Notes: a model not told the origin generated them from the sequence alone. 64,000 nt of DNA from Eriocheir sinensis (GCF_024679095.1 NW_026111663.1:79501-143500), one strand, 5' to 3'. Positions 20,481 to 31,432 are shown, counted from the first letter of the stretch. Program-made: numbers and translations.

Positions 20481-21030
20481 CTTGTGTCATTTTCACCTGT
20501 GCCATTTTTATTTATCTATTCAGTAAGTTTTCCAACTGTTACCAGCGACCCGGTGCAAGGAAGTTGTCAGACAGAGAAGATTGAGAAGACGGGAGAGTGG
20601 GCGTGGAGGAGTAAGACGACTAGAGGGCAGTGAGGGTGAGGGGGAGTTTGGTTAGGAGGGCTGCTTCCTGGTATTTTTTTCTCAATATGCTCGTCACACA
20701 TGGGGAAGCAACAATATTATAGTGTTTGCACTACATACTACCTATATAGAATGCAAAATATTCCTACCTCTGTCTTCACTCGATGCATTATATTTACTAC
20801 TGTTTCCTTGTCTTTCGAAAACTTAACTGACTGACTGACGTAATATTAGCTTGTTACGATGACTATCGACATCTAGAATAATGATATACATGGTATAAAG
20901 AACTTAATAAACTCAGATGTAACGTAACGTTAATAGATTGTTTTACACCGTAAATATCTTTTAAATTATCCAGTGAGCACAGAACCTAATTCAACTCTAA
21001 GAGTTTAGGTCATGGTCCGTAATAAACGAG
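20481..21030. other. Spacer, nothing recognised
   Basis: No coding frame and no repeat shared with the rest of the window. It contains an A/G-rich stretch near 20570-20660. It may be unique genomic DNA. Confidence 0.4.
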
Positions 21031-21873
21031 GGCAGGCGCGAGGGGTCGCCACCGAGTGGCGGCAAGAGGGAAACGGGCCGGTTTTTTTAGCATGTTAAAA
21101 AATTCGGAGCCGGTCGGGACCGGAAGCGAAAGTTGTCAGAAATCGGCATAGACTGGGATTAGAACCCACCGACGCGGTGTCAGACGCCGCCAGGCGAGGG
21201 TGAGCCCCTGGGACTTAGCGTCCCGTTCGGTCCCGTTGGTCCCGACCTCGAAAATTTTGAAAATGGGATTAATCGTGGCCGAGAACACCCCGTCTCATCC
21301 CGTCTTTGGCCTAAACGTGTCCCCACGGCGCCGGACCCCCGACTCACCCTGACTGAAGCCTGGGCATGGTTAGACGTGGGGCTGCCTGCGTCAGGCGTGG
21401 GTCCGCCGCCGGCTATGTTACACGAACAGTCTCCCTTGACAGGGCCAAGCGGCGGCAGGACACAGGCGGAACCGCGGACTGCTTGCGATGCGACGCTGCC
21501 ACAAGCCAGCTCCTGTCGGAGACTGCGGGCGAAACGACAGTGCCACACAGGGCGCGCAATTTTCATACCGTTTTCATCCTGACCTCGCCAGACAAGGGCT
21601 CACCCCCTCGGTGTCTTACCCCGCCTGATGGCGTTTTAATCCGGTTCAATGCCGATTTCTGACAACTGTCCCGTCCGATCCCGACCGGCCCAAAACTTTT
21701 TAACACACTAAAAAACGGCTCACTTCCCACTTCCCGCAGTCTGTTATCAACTCACGCGCCCACCCACGCCTACCGCCGACCATGGCCACAGTGCCACACG
21801 TTTTGTGCCGTTTACACTGATCGGGACGGAACGGAGACTAATGGGACACCAAATCGGCTATGTGTAAACCCAG
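21031..21873. mobile_element. Composite Mutator-type MITE with internal inverted repeat
   Basis: The right end (21862-21873, GTGTAAACCCAG) is a terminal repeat like that of the neighbouring MITE. A segment at about 21080-21155 ('ttttagcatgttaaaaaatt', 'cggtcgggaccgg', 'gttgtcagaaatcggc') is the reverse complement of about 21650-21715, so the region folds back on itself. The core has many 'cgtcccgttcggtcccg' words. The ORFs here are GC-rich shadows. Confidence 0.7.
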
Positions 21874-21878
21874 GTTAG

Positions 21879-22317
21879 GCTGGGTTCACACGTAACCGAC
21901 TTAGCGTCCCGTTCGGTCCCGTTCGGTCCCGACCTTGAGATTTTTGAGAACGAAATCACTCGTGACCGACAATACCCGGTCTCATACCGTATTTGCTATT
22001 TTCATCCTACCTGATGGCGCCAGAGGGGGGTCGCCCCCGCCTGGCGGCGTTTGACCCCGTGTGACGGCGTTCTAATCCCGTTATATGCCGATTTTTGGCA
22101 ACCGGTCAGTCCGGTCCCGACTGGCTCCGAATTGTTTTAACATACTAAAAAATAAAACGGTCCAATTCCCGCTTTACGCCGCTCGGTGGCCACCCCACGT
22201 GCCCGCCCACGTTTACCGCCGACCATGGCCACGATGCCACACGTTTTGTCCCGTTTTCACTGATGGGAACGGAAGGGGACCGAACGGGAAGCCAAATCGG
22301 CTAAGTGTGAACCCAGC
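21879..22317. mobile_element. MITE with GCTGGGTTCACAC terminal inverted repeats
   Basis: The left end GCTGGGTTCACAC (21879-21891) is matched by the right end GTGTGAACCCAGC (22305-22317), giving a 439-bp element. Subterminal 'gacttagcgtcccgttcggt' on the left pairs with 'ccgaacgggaagccaaatcgg' on the right. There is no coding capacity. I found no matching target-site duplication in the flanks, so the junctions may be recombined with the composite element on the left. Confidence 0.85.
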
Positions 22318-22483
22318 TTTAAGAGGTTGTCGCACTGCAAGTTAATACGGGGAAAGTTCGCCATGGTATATTTTGAAAATATGCGACAGATATCGAAATT
22401 AAGGAAAACGCTCTGGCTACACTATCTAAGTGTAAGCTATCAAATGGCAAAGTTTTCTTTTCCGCAAATTTAAATGTTCCGTC

Positions 22484-22831
22484 GTGCCAAAGTTTAAATG
22501 CCCAGTATATGGGCGTGGTGGATGGTGCTTGAAGAAATGGACACAAAATCCAAATGAATCACTTCATTCAAAAGTCTGGTTGAAGTGCCACAAAATCAAA
22601 CATGGAAGATACTTTAATAGACTGAACTTTGCCACGCAGGTGACCGCCTTGGAACACAATTTTGGCTATGATAAATTTCACCTGCTTACAAGCATGTTTG
22701 GGACCAATCCTTGTATAGATGAAGGGTTGAGACAGAGAGAAGAGAGGAGAATCAGTACACCCTTCAGGCAAAAAAGGAAGAAAAAAGTAAAGGAGAGTCC
22801 CATCAAGGAGTACAAACCAGGAGATTTTTAA
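22484..22831 (+). pseudogene. Mutator-like transposase C-terminal remnant
   Basis: The frame reads GGWCLKKWTQNPNESLHSKVWLKC, and later ALEHNFGYD, with a Lys/Arg-rich end (RQKRKKKVKE). The 'TQNPNESLHSxxWxKC' signature and the 'FN/HNFG' word are typical of the C-terminal part of animal Mutator-like transposases. The DDE catalytic core is missing. It lies directly beside MITEs with Mutator-style ends, which suggests that the MITEs and this gene belong to one family. The start is arbitrary; coding traces may begin near 22340. Confidence 0.7.
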
Positions 22832-22839
22832 ATATGATC

Positions 22840-23480
22840 AAACCTGGCAACATGAGTGATGTGACGCATCATGATACCCTCGCCCTTGAGCGAATAATAC
22901 CTTTATAAGGGGGACCAGGTGCCTGGTCATTATTTATGTACGATTACTGAATAATAAAGAATCATATAATAAGTTTGTTACTTTATAAGTGAATTAGATT
23001 ATGCTGTAATATGAAAATGGAAAAAATATCGGTAATTGATGTTTTCTCAAAATAAGGGTTACAACAACATACAGTGCATCTCCTCATTTCTGCACTGTTC
23101 GATTGCCATAAGAAAATAGGGTAAAAACTTTCAAGTGAACATAAAATAAGGTGTTTATTTTTTTTGGACTGAGGTCATACTTTTTCCGTCCAGCACAAAA
23201 AGATTCTAAACTTCAAATTTTAATACAAGAAAATGTGACATTGGATTTTCGTTTTTTTTTTACACAATTTGTTAGTATACTTATGAAGTATTTTGTGTGC
23301 AGGTGGCGGAACAAAGTATGCAAAAATAACGGAGTAGATAGAGTTTGATTTTTTTAAATAAAAAAATAATAATATATATAAATATATATCGGTACTATTT
23401 ACTTGAAACTCGGGTATGAGGGTGAAGGCAATATTATACGTAACATACATGCTAATCAATAACCTCAGCCAATTTACAAA
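22840..23480. other. AT-rich spacer, nothing recognised
   Basis: AT-rich DNA, with a short (AT)n-like stretch at 23365-23390. It may be the 3' part of the Mutator-like element, but no terminal repeat is visible. No gene seen. Confidence 0.4.
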
Positions 23481-23829
23481 TATTGGCGAACTCAGCGTCC
23501 TGTTCGGTCCCGATAAGTGAAAACGGCACAAAACGTTTGGCATCGTGGTCAGACGTCACCAAGCGAAGGTAACCCTCCGTCATGCGGCGTCTGGCAGCGT
23601 CAAGGGGATGAAAATGCCATGAAAATTTCCCGCCCCAAGTGGCAACGTCACATCGCCAGTAGCCTCCGTCAAGACGCCGCTGACGGGGTTCCGCCTGGGT
23701 CCTGCCGCCGCTTGGCCCAATCAAACGGGACTCATCGTACAACACAGCCGGCGGCGGTCCCCTGCCTGTTGCAGGCAGACCCCCGCCTGACACAGGCCCG
23801 CCTGACCTCGCCCGATCCTGGCTTCAGTA
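23481..23829. mobile_element. Rearranged Mutator-type MITE, left part
   Basis: Contains 'cagcgtcctgttcggtcccg' and, in reverse orientation, the 'gaaaacggcacaaaacg' block, both shared with the MITE at 21879-22317. A matching right end is at 27897-27955, beyond a CR1-like element, so the retrotransposon probably inserted into this MITE. Exact ends are unclear. Confidence 0.6.
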
Positions 23830-23958
23830 GAGAGTAGAGGCCAAAGACGATATGAGGCGGGGTGTTTTGGGTCACGCGTCCCTCTGCCCTACGAAAAAGA
23901 AAAAGCAAAGCAAATATATAGATAAACACTACTCACTTGCTCTCTCCTCCTTACCAAG

Positions 23959-24933
23959 ATGGCGCTAAAGAAATGTTCGACTTGCACAGGAAACTTCTCT
24001 GGTCATTTCTTCTCAGGACGATCGACCGTCTGCAAGATCTGCCTGATGACTCAGCAGATGGAAACGAGACTCCTTCAACAGGACGAAAGGCTGACGGCTG
24101 GCGAGAAGAAGATCACCGAACTAACAAGTACTGTTGATACCTTGCAGGAGTTTATCCAGGCCAACATCGTCGCCCCTCCTGCAATTGACGCCTCATCACC
24201 CTCCTCACCTGCACTCGATGCCCAGCCACCATCCGAAGAAGGCACGTCACAGGGAACTGGTAGAGCTGACGCTGAATGCTTCACCCCCGTGAGAGGAGGA
24301 GCCAGACCCGCCCCTAGAGCCATTTATCCTACTCATTGCTACAACAGATTTGCCATACTGGAGGAGGAGGACGAGGAACAGAGCACCTTCTTGGTCGGTG
24401 ACTCTATGATTCGCCATCAGGTGGTTGAATTCTGTGGCAGAGTCCCCCGTCGTAGGCGTAACTACTGTTATCCTGGAGCTGGTGTTGACGACATCACAGC
24501 TGCACTGGACGAGGTCTCCGCTGTGGCCTCTAATGACTCACTCTTTGTTCTCCACACAGGTACAAACGACGTCACCACGACCCGGTCTGAGGAACTGCTG
24601 GACAAGTACCGTAGGCTCATCCAGCAGTATAAGTCTAAATCCCCTAATATTATGATTTCAGGAATTCTACCACGGACATGGGATGAGGGCGACTTCTACA
24701 GTAAGGCCTTCAGCCTCAACAACCGCCTGCAGACTCTCTGCGGAGAGCTTGACGTCGAATTCTTTAACGCCTGGAACGATTTCTACGGCCAGAGTAGACT
24801 TTTCCAAAGGGACGGGATACACCTGTCCCCCATCGGGGCAGCCAGATTTGGAAGGCTCCTCAACAACGCCGTACGTAACGCCCGAACAACAAAAAACGAC
24901 TCTCAGCCACGTACTTCCATCCCGCCCGTGTAA
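23959..24933 (+). CDS. ORF1 of CR1-like family 3: zinc finger, coiled coil, SGNH esterase domain (open)
   Basis: 324 codons without a break. The N-terminus has a zinc-binding pattern (residues 6-34: CSTCTG...CKICLM), followed by a predicted coiled coil (about 37-70, METRLLQQDERLTAGEKK), a Pro/Ser-rich linker (about 74-125) and an SGNH fold from about residue 146. Key blocks are GDSMIRHQ (catalytic Ser), HTGTNDVTTTRSEELL (Asn) and DGIHLSPIGAARFG (Asp and His), so the full putative triad is present. This is the best-kept ORF1 in the window. In CR1-type elements such proteins are thought to package the RNA; whether this one is an active esterase cannot be judged from sequence. Confidence 0.88.
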   Translation: MALKKCSTCTGNFSGHFFSGRSTVCKICLMTQQMETRLLQQDERLTAGEKKITELTSTVDTLQEFIQANIVAPPAIDASSPSSPALDAQPPSEEGTSQGTGRADAECFTPVRGGARPAPRAIYPTHCYNRFAILEEEDEEQSTFLVGDSMIRHQVVEFCGRVPRRRRNYCYPGAGVDDITAALDEVSAVASNDSLFVLHTGTNDVTTTRSEELLDKYRRLIQQYKSKSPNIMISGILPRTWDEGDFYSKAFSLNNRLQTLCGELDVEFFNAWNDFYGQSRLFQRDGIHLSPIGAARFGRLLNNAVRNARTTKNDSQPRTSIPPV

Positions 24934-25009
24934 ATAGACACCTCACACCGCAACAGACTCGTAACATTGAACCCTCCAGTACCTCTATTACCAAGATTCA
25001 AGATAACCT

Positions 25010-27772
25010 AAGAGTCCTTAGTTTCAATGCGCGTAGCCTAAGAAACAAATTTGATGAACTGCGATGTCTTGCTCTGACAGAAAACTTTGACGTAATTGCT
25101 ATAACCGAAACATTTATCGACACCACTAATATTGATTTAAGTTCCGAATACAACATAGATGGCTACAGATTCTTCAACAATGATCGTGTAAACCGTAGAG
25201 GGGGTGGTGTCGCCCTTTTTGTCAAAAGCTACTTGCAACCTACTGACAAAACACCAAAAAACAGTAACGTTGAACATTTGTGCGTGCGAGTAAACATTGC
25301 AAAAGTCAATTTAAATATATCTGTCACTTACAGGCCTCCGGGGCAATCACTTGATGGCGATCTTGAAATGTACAGCGTCTTAAGGCAGTCACTTAATAAC
25401 AGCGACTCACTGATACTAGGAGACTTTAACCTCACCCATATCGACTGGGCGACACTGTCGGGTACAGAAGGTGAGTCCCATAGAATGATCAATTTCTAGA
25501 GGAAAATTATCTAAGCCAAATGGTTTCTGACCCAACTCGACAAAATAACATACTTGACCTTGTTATAGCGACCCAAGATAACCTAGTCAGTAATGTCACG
25601 GTAGGAGAACACCTCGGTTCCTGCGATCATAAACTAGTGCGCATTGACATTAGAGCTCAAACATCGGTGACTGAAAATAAAGTTAAGGTGCCCAATTTCA
25701 AAAGAGCCAACTTCGTAGAAATCCGACGAAAACTAATAGATATGCAACTATCAGATGACGGCAATGCAGAGGACGCCTGGCTAAACTTTAAAATCACTTA
25801 CTCACTCAGCAGGACACATTTGTCCCCTTGTGCGAGAAGCGAATTAACACTAATAAAGTCCACCTTGGTTTAATAGCGAAATTAAACACTCAGTCAAGGA
25901 GAAAATTGTCTTACAGGTTAAAGAAAGATCAAAGCACGCCCGAAAACATTAGACTTTACAATGATGCAAGGCGACGAGTAAAAAGATTAGTGCATCAGGC
26001 AAAGCGTAGATATGAAGAAAATATTGCAGCCAACTGTCAAAATAATCCGAAATCCTTCTTCAGTTACATAAACAACAGAAAGGCGATCAGAAGTGGAATT
26101 GGACCTTTAACAAACAGCGACGGTGCACTAGTGACTGACAGCCAACACGTTGCAAACCTATTAAATAATTACTTTTCCTCGGTGTTTAATAATAACAGTC
26201 CTCCCACCATCACCACCAACACCAGTACTAATGTAAATCCCGAGCATGCATTGTCTAACTTTGAAATAAAACCCGATGAAGTCCTTAAAGCCCTCAAATC
26301 ACTTAAAACAAATAAAAGTCCTGGACCTGATAAAGTATATCCAACTCTGCTGAAAGAAACAAAGAGCGAAATACTCTCCTCCCTCACAACCGTATTCAAT
26401 ATGTCCTTGCGACAAGGCATTGTCCCTTCAGATTGGAAAAAGGCTAACGTGACACCGATTTTTAAGAAAGGAGACAAAAAGGTACCAGGTAATTACAGGC
26501 CCATAAGTCTAACTTCGGTTGTAGGTAAGCTACTTGAGGGCATAATTAGAGACAAAATTGTGAGTTACCTTGAAAGCCACTCATTAATTGGGGACTCACA
26601 ACATGGCTTCCGAAACAAAAGATCCTGCCTATCAAATCTATTAACCTTTTATAACGACCTCTTCACTGTTTATGACGTAACCAAATCACTGGACGTAGTC
26701 TATCTTGATTTCCAGAAAGCGTTTGATAAAGTCCCGCATCATAAATTACTTTACAAATTAAAGCAAATAGGTATTGACGGTCAGGTAAACCAATGGATCG
26801 CGAATTGGTTGAGCAACAGACAACAAAGAGTAGTGATTGACGGATTTAACTCAGAGTGGGCGCCTGTCACTAGTGGCGTCCTCAGGGCTCGGTTCTTGGC
26901 CCAGTGCTCTTCATTATTTACATCAACGACGTGGATGTTGGACTCAATAACCGCATTAGTAAATTTGCAGACGACACAAAGATTGGTAACTCGGTTCTCA
27001 CTGACGAAGACAGGCAAAGCCTCCAAGAGGATTTGCACAAAATTTCAACTTGGTCGGATAGATGGGAGATGCCCTTTAACGTAGACAAGTGCCAGGTCCT
27101 GCAAGTTGGAACGAGGATTTAATAGTTTGATTACGAAATGCGCGGCGTTAAACTCAAAAGCGTTCAATGCGTCAAGGACTTGGGGGTCAAAATCGCGTCA
27201 AACCTCAAATTCTCACAGCAATGCATCGATGCAGCAAATAAAGCGAACAGAATGTTGGGCTTCATTAAAAGAAACTTTTATTTAAGAATAAAGATGTAAT
27301 ACTCCCGCTCTACAACAGTTTAGTCAGACCCCACTTGGAATATGCGGTACAGTTTTGGTCTCCCCACCATGCAAAGGATATTGCTAAATTAGAAGGTGTT
27401 CAGCGTCGGGCAACGAAAATTATCCCTTCCTTGCGCAACAAATCCTACGAAGAAAGGCTTTCTACCCTTAACATGTTCTCTCTTGAGAAACGTCGCCTCC
27501 GAGGAAAACTGATCGAATGTTTTAAAATACTTAATGGTTTCACGAATGTAGACAGATCAACATTGTTTATGATCGATGACACTTTGCGCACGAGGAACAA
27601 TGGCGTAAAACTCAGATGTAGACAAGTAAATTCAGACTGCACCAAATTTTTCTTCACCAACGTTGTAGTGCGAGAATGGAATAAGCTCCCATCATCAGTG
27701 GTCCAGTGTAACACGATTGACTCCTTCAAAAATAAGCTCGACCGTCACTTCCTTCAACTTAATATCAACTAG
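25010..27772 (+). pseudogene. ORF2 (endonuclease-reverse transcriptase) of CR1-like family 3, frameshifted
   Basis: The endonuclease starts near 25020 (LSFNARSLRNKFDEL), then ITETFID, GGGVALFV, VTYRPPG, GDFNLTHIDW and CDHKLVRI. RT motifs follow from about 26310 (SPGPDKVYPTLLKE, PISLTSVVGKLLE, QHGFRNKRSC, VYLDFQKAFDKVPH). A base is lost near 26880, where the expected VPQGSVLGP is disrupted, so the catalytic FADDTKIG lies in another frame (26904-27122). The C-terminal domain continues at 27335-27772 (EYAVQFWSPHH, RNNGVKLR). At least four lesions; not functional. Confidence 0.9.
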
Positions 27773-27896
27773 AGTAGAAATGCAACGTTTTGGAGTCTTC
27801 TGATTAATGTAAAATCACTTAGGTTTAAGGACAGACCACCAAGTCTGGACCATGGGGTCTGTGTGGTCTGATTTTCTATGTAAATCTATGTAAATC

Positions 27897-27955
27897 AAAA
27901 ATTTCAAGGTCTGGACCGAACGGGCCGCTAAATCGTCACTGTGTGAACCCAGCCC
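27897..27955. mobile_element. Right end of the Mutator-type MITE
   Basis: Contains 'ggtctggaccgaacgggccgctaaatcg' in two parts of a subterminal block, then GTGTGAACCCAGC, the same terminal repeat as at 22305-22317. It directly follows the CTATGTAAAT tail of the CR1-like element. Confidence 0.7.
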
Positions 27956-28038
27956 TGCAGACCACCATTGACCCGGACTTTAGATTATCTCTCTTAAAGG
28001 ATGAAAGATGAGCTCGGGGAGCCATAATGAGCCAAGCA

Positions 28039-28141
28039 GGATGGCGCCACTAAAAACAATTGCCTGCGCCACAACGGGATGGGGCCCACCATCAGGTTCC
28101 ACCTCGAAAGCCTACAGGCGTCAAGGCGAAACGTGAAAAAA
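28039..28141. repeat. Dispersed repeat, copy 1 (GGCGCCAC...TTGCCTGCGCCACAACG)
   Basis: About 100 bp in common with 36302-36405: 'gatggcgccact', 'ttgcctgcgccacaacg', 'ccaccatcagg', 'gaaagcctac', 'ggcg', and a final A-run. Both copies have the same orientation. It might be a SINE-like element; I see no clear tRNA promoter boxes. Confidence 0.65.
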
Positions 28142-29021
28142 TATGTCTAGAGCTGAAAATATATATAAAAAATGTAAATGGAAATACAATTTTGTGTGTG
28201 TGTGGGGGGGGGGGGGGGGACATTCCCTTACAGCGCCATCTGTTCTGCGAGGAAAGGATAAATTTGGGGACACTGAGAGCGAGAAGAAAATAGTTAAGTA
28301 AGGATAGGGGGACAAAGGGAGGAGAGGTGATTGAGTGGAAGGAGGAAAAATAGCAACAAGGTACCTGGATAAAGTGTGAAAAATGAAGAGGACAAATGGC
28401 TGGAAGTAAAGAGAGGAAAGAAGAAAATCTACAGGAGGGAAAGAGGAGAGGAATATAGGAGTTAAGGAGGAGTATTGAGACAGAAGAAAGGGTGGAATGG
28501 GGAAAAGAGAAATGAATGAATTCGAAGGAGACCCACGGGGAGAAGGAAGCAAACGGCGGCGGGATCGAGGACAGGGAGGGAAGGGTGGGTTTGTGTGTAG
28601 CGTGTTCATGTTTTCGTGGAGGGACTAAGGGCCATATCCTTAAACGTTTCAAGGCTCACACACCTACATTTGATAAGGCTTTCGTAGGAGTTGTGGGTAT
28701 TTCCATGGGTAGATTTATGACCCTGGTGGTAATATGACAAAGCTCCTGAACCATGAACGTGAAAAAAACACTCATGGGAACTTTTCTGATAACCTTTGTG
28801 GCATTTGGAAATATTTGTTGTGAGAGGAGGGAGGGTCTGAGAATACCACCCTAATCGTCTTCACGCCAATCGGCGCGGCACTGACTCGGTATCATTCATT
28901 ATGTGCGTGGTCGAATGGGTAGAAGGATTTTGCGGTGTCAGGTGGCCCAGCTTTTTTTGGGGGGGTGGGGGGGTGGGGGGCAACGTGGCAATATGTGTGT
29001 GGCGCTGGTTATTGATGAGCG

Positions 29022-29023
<2 letters not shown>
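28142..29023. other. Spacer with poly(G) tracts, no gene seen
   Basis: A purine-rich stretch (28290-28560) and two G-runs: about 18 G at 28205-28222 and an interrupted run at 28951-28980. No conserved coding frame. The runs could form G-quadruplexes. Confidence 0.5.

Positions 29024-29024
<1 letters not shown>

Positions 29025-29083
<59 letters not shown>
29025..29083. repeat. (GT)n microsatellite
   Basis: About 29 GT dinucleotides in a row. The Cys-Val repeat frames reading through it are not genes. Confidence 0.95.
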
Positions 29084-29085
<2 letters not shown>

Positions 29086-29244
29086 GGATGTATTGTGTAC
29101 AGTAATTATTAATGTGTTACAATCCTGCGTGCTTCGATGAGTCAATTCATTTCAAGGGATGATTGTGTGTTATGAAGGCGTACTAATAGATACCCGTTCT
29201 TTTGGAAGAATAATGAGTATGGTGCGTGCTCACGGCTCACGGGT

Positions 29245-31047
29245 ATTAATGTAACGTAATTATGGCATATGCTATTGATTATACAATATATTGCCTGTTT
29301 ACGATAACACCCGTGATGTTATACGCCAAGAACGCCTTCAACACAATAAATAGAAAGACAATGATGCACAACATTAAAATCAAGTGCCCTAGCTTGGCTA
29401 TGTATGTTGAAAATACCTATACATACCCGACCGACTTATATATAAATAACCACAGTGGAAAAGTGAGTGTTAAAATCATCTGAGGGAACAACACAAGGTG
29501 ACCCAGTAGCCATGGCTATGTACCCCCTGGGCCTATCAGTCCTCCAAAATGAAATCGCGTACGTAGAGACACGGGTAAATAGGTGGCTCAGTGGATGACC
29601 CCTCAGGTGCTGGTAAAATGTCAGAGCTAAAAGGGTGGTGGGACCTTGTGAACGCCGTCGGCGCTGAGATAGGATACATCCCTAACGCCGCTAAGTCTGT
29701 CCTTATTGTCAAACCTGAACATTATTTCCGCGCCGCAGACAAAGGACGGACAACGACACTTAGGTGCAGCACTCGGGACAGAGGTGTGTAAAAAGGAGTA
29801 CGTAGGAGACAAAGTAGCTGATTGGGTGGAGGAAATAGAAGCTTTGTCTGCCATTGCCAAGACTGAGCCGCACGCTGCCTATTCAGCGTACACCCACGGC
29901 ATCCAACATCGGTGGACGTTCCTGATGCACACCATCCCCGGCATCAGTCCACTCCTCCGACCACTGGAGAATGCCGTCAATATATTCCTACCGGCGCTGC
30001 TAAATTATCATGCTTTGGGGGATTAAGAGAGGGATATGCTAGCACTTCCTCCAAGACTGGGCGGAATGAGGATCACCAACCCTGAGAACTTGGCCGATAA
30101 GGAGAACCAAACCTCCATCAGCCTTACCAGATCCCTCATCAGCAGGATCATCGCTCAGGAGGCAGACGGCGAAATAGACCAAAGTAAAATAGGAGAAATT
30201 AAAAGAAGAATATCAGAAGAAAGACATAAGGCCCAAAAGGACGAGCTGGACAATCTACAAACAACCTTTCCACAGAAATGTGTAGAAAAATCCACACAGC
30301 ACAGGAGGCAGGCACCTATAATTGGTTAACGTTGCTACCAATCAGAGCAAAAGGCTTCAGCCTCAACAAACAAAAATTTGTCGACGCCTTTGCTCTGAGG
30401 TATGGCTGGCCGATTGAGGGGCTGCCTGCCCTCTGTGCATGTGGATCACCGAATGATGTAACTCACACCATGACATGCAAGAAGGGAGGCTTCGTCTGTA
30501 TCCGACACGATGAGGTGAGGGATGTGACAGCAAGCATGATCGGGGAGGTATGCCAAGACGTCACTACCGAGCCGGCACTGCTCCCCCTGGACGGCGAATA
30601 CCTTAGATACAGGACGGCCAATACTTCACATGAGGCACGGGTTGATGTAAGTGCCCGCGGATTCTGGGTGCCCGGACAGAGGGCATTCATGGACATTCGC
30701 ATATTCAACCCGATGGGTGCCTGTTACCGTGAGCTGCCCCTGGAAGCCGCCCACAACAGGAACGAGCAGGAGAAGACGAGGGCATACGGTGAAATAATCC
30801 AGCATGTGGATCAGGGCAGCTTCACCCCCCTTGTCTTCACTACATCCGGCGGGATGGGTCCCAGGGCCCGATGCTTCTACGCACGACTCGCGGAACTAAT
30901 TTAAAAAAAGAAGCATCAGCCAAGGAGTCACGTTGTCGCCTTGATGAGGTGTCGCCTCTCGTTCTCCCTGCTCAGGTTGGTCATCCTATGTCTCGGGGGC
31001 ACTAGACACTCTGGCCCAAAAGCCACCAACATTTCCAATATGAACTG
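29245..31047 (+). pseudogene. R2-like non-LTR retroelement: RT remnant with CCHC and restriction-like endonuclease region
   Basis: Read across several frames: AKNAFNTINRKTMMHNI (RT motif A region), EGTTQGDPVAMAMYPL (about 29487), a degenerate active site VDDPSGAG (about 29597), HLGAALGTEVCKKEYV, HAAYSAYTHGIQHRW, LALPPRLGGMRITNP. The best-kept part is 30278-30904: ALRYGWPIEG, then a C-x-C-x7-H-x4-C knuckle (CACGSPNDVTHTMTC), GGFVCIRHDEVRD, then ARVDVSARGFW...AFMDIRIFNP. The last block looks like the paired acidic residues of the restriction-like endonuclease of the R2/NeSL/Hero group. After a frameshift near 30905 the C-terminus reads LMRCRLSFSLLR and stops at about 31047. The clade is inferred from motif order. 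Inactive. Confidence 0.7.
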
Positions 31048-31300
31048 AGGCCACAGTGATGGAGAGTGACGTTAGGGTGGGTCGGGAGCAACATAAGTAG
31101 GGAAGGAAAGGGAGATTTAGACGCATTAGATGATAAGGTGTTATTTTTAGATTTAGTGGTAAGTAGCATTAGTGATATGGTTGGATGCCAGTCGTTAGCG
31201 AACAAAGTTGGGGTTAATGTCCTCCAGTTTATGGAGCCCTCCATGATTATATGCCGGGAAAAATAAACATGGGTGGAGGTATCTTTTATATGTAGTTTTT
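31048..31300. other. Spacer, nothing recognised
   Basis: Probably the 3' UTR of the R2-like element plus flank. Short open frames on both strands have no recognisable domain. Confidence 0.4.
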
Positions 31301-31325
31301 TTTAGTAGTAGTGGCAGTAGTATGC

Positions 31326-31365
<40 letters not shown>

Positions 31366-31385
31366 TAAATAGTAGTAGAAGTAGC

Positions 31386-31432
<47 letters not shown>

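Larger units (their letters stand above)
23830..27896 (+). mobile_element. CR1-like non-LTR retrotransposon, family 3 (near full length, inactive)
   Basis: Plus strand: possible 5' UTR (23830-23958), ORF1, ORF2, then a short 3' UTR ending in two copies of CTATGTAAAT (27876-27895), the short-repeat tail expected of this group. Both ORFs are recognisable; ORF2 carries several frameshifts. It is bracketed by parts of one MITE (23481-23829 and 27897-27955). Confidence 0.88.

Noticed and set aside
21180..21662. GC-rich frames in the MITE region
   Set aside because: Overlapping frames on both strands inside non-coding terminal-repeat DNA; no domain.
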